Origin: Streptococcus pseudopneumoniae ATCC BAA-960 = CCUG 49455
GTDB lineage: Bacteria; Bacillota; Bacilli; Lactobacillales; Streptococcaceae
Assembly: GCF_002087075.1 (NCBI RefSeq)
Contig: NZ_MWSM01000010.1
Span: 1 to 46,892, forward strand
Reading direction: 5' to 3'
DNA: 46,892 bases
Shown: positions 43,901-46,892 of the stretch, in pieces
How positions within the stretch are numbered: position 1 is the first letter of the stretch
Layout of the letters: every line of letters begins with the position of its first letter
Program-made: the position numbers and the translations under genes
The notes under the pieces: generated by a model
What the model was told of the DNA's origin: nothing
Databases searched by the model: none
What the model saw: the letters and a program-made list of their open reading frames with translations, nothing else

Positions 43901-44017
43901 AAAATTTCCTGTGCGCGTGCTCATTTTAAAGCGTTAGCTCAAGCTGGATTGATTAATGATCAGCACATCTATGATGTGGTTTCAAGTTATGAGGAATTAT
44001 TAAATATTGTAAGATAG
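40940..44017 (+). CDS. res: Type III restriction endonuclease subunit Res
   Basis: A 1025-residue superfamily 2 helicase/nuclease. Walker A GTGKT at 103-107, the DEAD-like box DEPQ at 226-229 with RYSATHK after it, and motif VI QEIGRGMRLAVD. The C-terminal PD-(D/E)xK nuclease has Asp953 in NYNPDWAI and Glu971-x-Lys973 in VAETKGS. The ATG at 40940 has GGGAGG upstream and the usual MRLQFKKQQFQLDAV start; a longer frame from 40889 would run inside the SLATT gene. Cuts DNA between two head-to-head unmodified sites, needs Mod for recognition. All motifs intact. Confidence 0.95.
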   Translation: MRLQFKKQQFQLDAVSAIADLFQGQAKHTGVQYMADPGRLKSDEVDLVLDAYRNAPIQLSQASVRENVHAMQTRYGLRPSDSLSIDMIAGREAYNFSIEMETGTGKTYTYIRTIMELNKRYGWLKFVIVVPSVAIREGVLKSLHIMSSHFQMEYGKQPRYFVYDSSRLGDLDSFANSSDLQIMVINSQAFNAKGKDARRIHSEQESFRWRRPIDVLAAMNPIMIIDEPQSVEGKQTKERLKDFKPLFTLRYSATHKEKHDMVYRLDAMDAYNQKLVKKIAVKAIEQTGTTGTQGYLYLQEIIPQKTGAPKAKVEFEVKTQSGVKRKLKVVEEPFDLYAESGNLSAYKGMTLSHFDARENKLQVGVTQELHVGEVIGEVDESSIRRIQIRETIKSHIEKESKLYNRRIKVLSLFFIDEVAKYKQYDEHNDAYNGEYAQIFEEEYRNQVNQFIQTQEPTPYRRYLEANLEGNSVHAGYFSVDKVKKSDKTIFVDYKSASEKKNNLSNDIDAYDLIMKDKERLLSFEEPVRFLFSHSALKEGWDNPNVFQICTLKQSSAETRKRQEIGRGMRLAVDQNGIRQDFELLGNDVHEINKLTVIANESYDQFARSLQEEIKELLAERPVKVDVTLFTNKVLTNQEGQTIRITKEQADSIHFDLIRQGYIDREGQLTAEYFTTKENHQLQLSETLAGYEDKLVEILESVYHVGQYEIENANHSVIQFSNEVNQENIARKEFLNLWKQINRKTSYQVEFDDAELVKHSVDYINEKLVVSKPSFQITQASAADMSKEEGLNFTVAENDRQQEYLTDSQIMTKYDLLGEIAEQTGLTRKLVAEILSKIYVYQFDKFKQNPEEFILKVSKLINEQKASQIIKHIQYNVLNEEYDMDLFYDNPETANRSDDHLLESKKGIYNFVKVDSNTEKTFKESLEQYEDVRVYVKLPGKFSIATPLGNYNPDWAIAFREGSVKHIYFVAETKGSMSSLQLKQAEQAKISCARAHFKALAQAGLINDQHIYDVVSSYEELLNIVR

Positions 44018-44030
44018 GGAGGTAAAAGAA

Positions 44031-44483
44031 ATGGAATTTATTGTATATCGTAAGGGAAGAGAAGTAGCTGTTTTTCAACGTAGGAGTGATGCAGAGAGAT
44101 ATGTGCACTCTAGAACTGGATTTTTTGGTGAACCAGATGCTTACTGTCAGATTGAACAAAGAGGTTGTTATTTGACAGAAGCAGCTGTAACTTACAAGGG
44201 ATTGGCAGATGACTGTGATGAATTGATGATTTTGCGAAAATTCAGGGATTCTTATCTAGCTTTTAAAGATGGTGGTCAGGAGGAAATTGAATCCTACTAT
44301 AAGATGGCTCCTCAGATTGTTGCCAAGTTAGAAGAACATTCAAATCGTGAGGAAATACTAGAGTCTATCTGGTCAGGACTTGTCTTACCTTGTGTTTCCT
44401 TGATTAAAATAGGAGAGAATCAAACTTGCCATCAATTGTATAAAACATATACACTAGAATTGTCTCAAAAAGTGGTCCAATAA
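44031..44483 (+). CDS. CFI-box-type protein, last gene of the type III operon
   Basis: A 150-residue protein. The N-terminal part has KGREVAVFQRRSDAERYV. The second part shows CYLTEAAV (Cys46), DCDELMILRKFRDSYL and IESYYKMAPQIVAKL, the layout I know as CFI-box-CTERM (C-F/Y-I/L ... LRxFRD ... YYxxAPxIV), and ends LPCVSLIKIGENQTCHQLY. It has four conserved-looking cysteines. GGAGG precedes the ATG, 13 bases after res. Function unknown; co-transcription suggests a role with the restriction complex or the SLATT effector. Confidence 0.7.
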   Translation: MEFIVYRKGREVAVFQRRSDAERYVHSRTGFFGEPDAYCQIEQRGCYLTEAAVTYKGLADDCDELMILRKFRDSYLAFKDGGQEEIESYYKMAPQIVAKLEEHSNREEILESIWSGLVLPCVSLIKIGENQTCHQLYKTYTLELSQKVVQ

Positions 44484-44556
44484 AACGAGTAGAGTATAGG
44501 AAAAGAGTTCGGGTCCTCGCTAACTTGTATAGTGAAGAGACCCCCTATTCTATTTA

Positions 44557-44688
44557 GATCCCCAATACCAAAACAAACGTGTCAAACTAATCACTAATAG
44601 AACATACTTGGAAGATTTTGAATGGAATGAGGAAGATACAAAGGAAGACAATTTCTCTAGCTGGCTTGATGAAATGGTAGGATTGTAA
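44557..44688 (+). pseudogene. Short gene remnant without start
   Basis: An open frame ending at TAA 44686-44688 reads RTYLEDFEWNEEDTKEDNFS then SWLDEMVGL. It is preceded by in-frame stops and has no ATG. The acidic tail and codon use look like the 3' end of a lost gene. Not recognised. Confidence 0.35.
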
Positions 44689-44710
44689 GGGGGGATTTTT
44701 ACCCCTTGGG
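44687..44710 (+). terminator. GC-rich hairpin
   Basis: Arms AAGGGG and CCCCTT around a 9-base AT-rich loop, followed by GGGTTTT. Probably terminates the upstream operon. Confidence 0.5.
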
Positions 44711-44779
44711 TTTTAAGAGTATATATAATTAAGATAAACTAAAAAGACTAACACAAAAAAAGAAAGTAGAGAAAAGAAA

Positions 44780-44926
44780 ATGAAGTTATTAAAGGGTTTG
44801 GGCTTTGCCTTGGTATTGTTTTACATGGTTATATTTATTGGAGTAAACTTTGTGACTGTTGGGGTTGATAATGATAAAAAAGAAGAAACAACAAAAGAGA
44901 TACAAAGGTATGAATTGTTAGACTAG
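44780..44926 (+). CDS. 48-residue single-span membrane peptide
   Basis: MKLLKGLGFALVLFYMVIFI begins a single transmembrane helix of about 25 residues. A charged tail, DNDKKEETTKEIQRYELLD, follows. AGAGAAAAG lies before the ATG. It stops at the very edge of the IS630-type end, so its 3' end may be altered. Small hydrophobic peptides of this kind include type I toxins, but nothing in the sequence proves that. Confidence 0.4.
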   Translation: MKLLKGLGFALVLFYMVIFIGVNFVTVGVDNDKKEETTKEIQRYELLD

Positions 44927-45327
44927 ACTAAAATAAAAAAGCATTATACAATAGTAATATGAAATCAACTAAAGAAGAAATCCAAGCTATCAAAACACTT
45001 TTAAAAGACTCTAGTACAGCTAAATATCATAAACGCCTTCAAATCGTTCTATTTCGTCTGATGGGTAAATCTTATAAAGAGATTATAGAGCTTTTAGACT
45101 GTAATCAAACAACGATTTGGCCAACTGTAAAAAAATATGAGGAGTTCGGACTCGACTCTCTCCTTCAAGAAATACGTGGTGGTCGTAACCATGCATATAT
45201 GACAATTGAGGAAGAGAAAGCCTTTCTTGCCCGTCATTTGAAGGCTGCAGAGGCAGGAGAATTTGTTACAATTGATGCCTTATTTCAGGCTTATACAAAG
45301 GAGTTAGGTTCTTCCTACACACGTGAT
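44927..45327 (+). mobile_element. IS630-Spn1-like element, 5' fragment
   Basis: Left end near ACTAGACTAAAAT, then ATG at 44959. The coding part to 45327 is nearly identical to the start of the inverted copy at 46231-45865. It is cut after the codons for SSYTRD, where the inverted copy begins. Confidence 0.8.
44959..45327 (+). pseudogene. IS630-family transposase, N-terminal fragment
   Basis: Encodes MKSTKEEIQAIKTLLKDSST and the helix-turn-helix SYKEIIELLDCNQTTIW, up to ELGSSYTRD. It then runs by chance into antisense sequence of the other copy, ending at 45417. The DDE domain is absent. Confidence 0.88.
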
Positions 45328-46231
45328 GCCTTTCTCTTTCCACACTTGTTCAATGGGGTTCATCTCTGGTGTGTATGGAGGAATAAAGGTAAAGCCAATA
45401 TTAGTCGGAATCTTTAAGGTACTTGATTTATGCCATATGGCATTGTCCATAACGAGTAAAAGATAATCATCTGGATAAGCTTGTGAAAGCTCTTCTAAAA
45501 AGGCGTTCATCCACTCAGTATGACATCCACCAGCGATTAAGAAAAATGATTCGCCTGTATGGGCATCAACAGCTCCATAACAATAGCAAAATTCTCGTAT
45601 ATAGTGACTATGGACATGTGAACCTACTCCCATTGGAGCCCAACAAGATCCCAGTTTACTGATTCTACCGAAACCAGCCTCATCTTGGTACATCAAGCGA
45701 ACCTTACGAAAATGCCTACTGGTTTTAAAGCGCTTTCTTGTCTTCTTGAATTGAGATTTTATTTTTAGACGCGACAATGGTTTGAACGTCTGCTTTCTTG
45801 GGATGTTCTGGACGTGGCCTAATATTTCGCCAACCATGGCGCTTCAAGAGTTGATAAAAGTCATCACGTGTGTAGGAAGAACCTAACTCCTTTTTATAAG
45901 CCTGAAATAAGGCATCAATTGTAACAAATTCTCCTGCCTCTGCAGCCTTCAAATGACGGGCAAGAAAGGCTTTCTCTTCCTCAATTGTCATATATGCATG
46001 GTTACGACCACCACGTGTTTCTTGAAGGAGAGAGTCGAGTCCGAACTCCTCATATTTTTTTACAGTTGGCCAAATCGTTGTTTGATTACAGTCTAAAAGC
46101 TCTATAATCTCTTTATAAGATTTACCCATCAGACGAAATAGAACGATTTGAAGGCGTTTATGATATTTAGCTGTACTAGAGTCTTTTAAAAGTGTTTTGA
46201 TTGTTTGGATTTCTTCTTTAGTTGATTTCAT
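45328..46231 (-). pseudogene. IS630-family transposase OrfA/OrfB, truncated
   Basis: OrfA (46231-45725) has the same HTH domain as the fragment. OrfB overlaps it (45837 down) and carries the DDE core: YQDEAGFGR (first Asp), LVMDNAIWHKS (second Asp) and PEMNPIEQVWKE (Glu). The two frames are normally joined by programmed frameshifting. The last 50 or so residues are missing, so this copy is probably dead. Confidence 0.88.
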
Positions 46232-46271
46232 ATTACTATTATATAATACTTTTTGATTTTAGTTTAGTATT
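45328..46271 (-). mobile_element. IS630-Spn1-like element, inverted copy lacking its 3' end
   Basis: Right end near ACTAAACTAAAATC (minus strand). It contains both transposase frames but stops after EQVWKE, where it is joined tail to tail with the plus-strand fragment. A few bases (about AAGGC) at the joint belong to neither copy. Confidence 0.82.
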
Positions 46272-46775
46272 AACATAATCGGCTTTTTCCTCATACCATT
46301 GATTAATAGCTGTCATAAATCCGTCATAGTTCCAAGCCAAGTTTTCTGCTAGTGAGAAATTTCCTGAAGACCAGGCGCTCCAAATGTCCTTACTAGACAA
46401 GCGTGTGTGATTAATGGTGATCGAAGCTTCTGCTGCACGAATGAAGGTTGTTTTTTCTAGTGCAGTTGACCATTTGATAGGAACATAGCTAGTAACTAGA
46501 CCTTCGTCTGTTGTTTCTTTTCGAATGGCATTGATACGGTCTAAGATAGCCTGTTTATATGGCGTTAAGAAAGTCCCTTCAATCCCAACTAGAGTAGTAC
46601 CAGAAGAAGTACTAGTGACCTAAGAGTTTAAGATATTGTAGGATTGACCATTGATTGCTTGAGTGGAAACCAGCCTATCATTAGTGGCTACTGATTGTGA
46701 TGTAACAATTCCTACCCCAAGAAGTGATAGAGCTGAAATCGTTGCAAGTGTGAACTTTTTAGCTTTGGTGTCCAT
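46272..46775 (-). pseudogene. CAP/SCP-domain surface protein, truncated by IS630 and a nonsense codon
   Basis: Starts MDTKAKKFTLATISALSLLG, a secretion signal, after AAGGGG. A TAG at 46620-46622 follows codon 51. The same frame then continues as a CAP domain: ILDRINAIRKE, IKWSTALEKTTFIRAAEASI, NHTRLSSKDIW, SLAENLAWNYDGFMTAINQW, and is cut by the IS630 end after KADYV. It resembles streptococcal SEC10/PgrA-type or LPXTG CAP proteins (from memory). Two independent lesions. Confidence 0.8.
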
Positions 46776-46795
46776 TTCGTGTCCCCTTATTTTTT

Positions 46796-46801
46796 ATTAT
46801 A
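46796..46801 (-). promoter_or_regulatory. -10 box of the CAP-domain gene
   Basis: TATAAT on the minus strand, 20 bases before the ATG, with AAGGGG between. No clear -35. Confidence 0.5.
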
Positions 46802-46892
46802 TAGTTATTTAGTTTTAAAAAAGCGTTCCAAACATTCAAAAATAGTTGGGACTTCCCTTAATAAATCTGTTCCTTTCTTTTTCAAGATAGCC

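Noticed and set aside
45328..45417. C-terminal extension of the plus-strand IS630 fragment reading LFPHLFNGVHLW
   Set aside because: It is antisense to the end of the inverted transposase copy and is an artefact of the fusion.

Overview
The window is a chromosomal segment of a mitis-group Streptococcus, close to S. mitis, S. oralis, S. infantis and S. pneumoniae. Evidence: low G+C content, pneumococcal-type BOX and RUP repeats, relatives of IS1167, IS1381 and IS630-Spn1, and housekeeping genes very like pneumococcal ones (pepX, dnaE, pfkA, pyk, pde2, rplS, ylxM-ffh). An efeO-efeB-efeU-tatC-tatA iron operon with its own Tat translocase, which I do not associate with typical S. pneumoniae, favours a commensal mitis-group species. 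Species is an inference; no search could be run.

Layout. 1-3.5 kb: the tail of a type I specificity gene and a complete hsdR. 3.5-13 kb: conserved core, with pepX-argR on the minus strand and dnaE, pfkA-pyk on the plus strand. 13-16 kb: a decay zone with an IS1167-type element interrupted twice by short palindromes, a BOX, an integrase remnant, and a dead phage-type repressor beside an intact promoter/operator region. 16-20.2 kb: a DUF4300 lipoprotein, small genes, an alpha/beta hydrolase, and a two-gene UPF0718/DUF1980 permease module with a 43-residue leader gene. 20.4-25.5 kb: a frameshifted nuclease-like gene and the ferrous/ferric iron and heme operon efeOBU with tatCA. 25.5-26.4 kb: a RelB/RelE cassette between two copies of the same terminator. 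26.4-29.9 kb: core genes rpmE2, pde2, flavodoxin, chorismate mutase, paired fluoride channels and rplS with its leader RNA. 29.85-33.25 kb: a degenerate integrative element in tRNA-Arg(CCU), bounded by near-identical att-like repeats, carrying HicAB, an orphan RelB-like antitoxin, MntA-HepT and an integrase broken by IS1381, which is itself broken by a RUP. 33.35-38 kb: core genes (HAD phosphatase, HD phosphohydrolase, DUF1934, ylxM, ffh).

38-44.5 kb holds the most notable system: a four-gene operon of a type III methyltransferase gene (mod), a SLATT-type membrane protein, a type III restriction gene (res) and a CFI-box protein. The mod gene has six copies of a 5-bp repeat just after its start codon. 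I checked the frames by hand: six copies are ON, five or seven copies hit stop codons at once. The locus therefore looks like a phase-variable methyltransferase (a possible phasevarion) with an embedded membrane effector candidate. 44.5-46.9 kb is scrap: gene remnants, two inverted IS630-type copies fused tail to tail, and a CAP/SCP-domain surface protein gene cut by the IS and by a nonsense codon.

Across the window, core genes are separated by mobile or defence inserts at tRNA, terminator and IS sites. Gene order on the two sides of about 20-26 kb matches, as I remember it, two distant parts of the S. pneumoniae chromosome in opposite orientation, so this region probably contains a rearrangement breakpoint.
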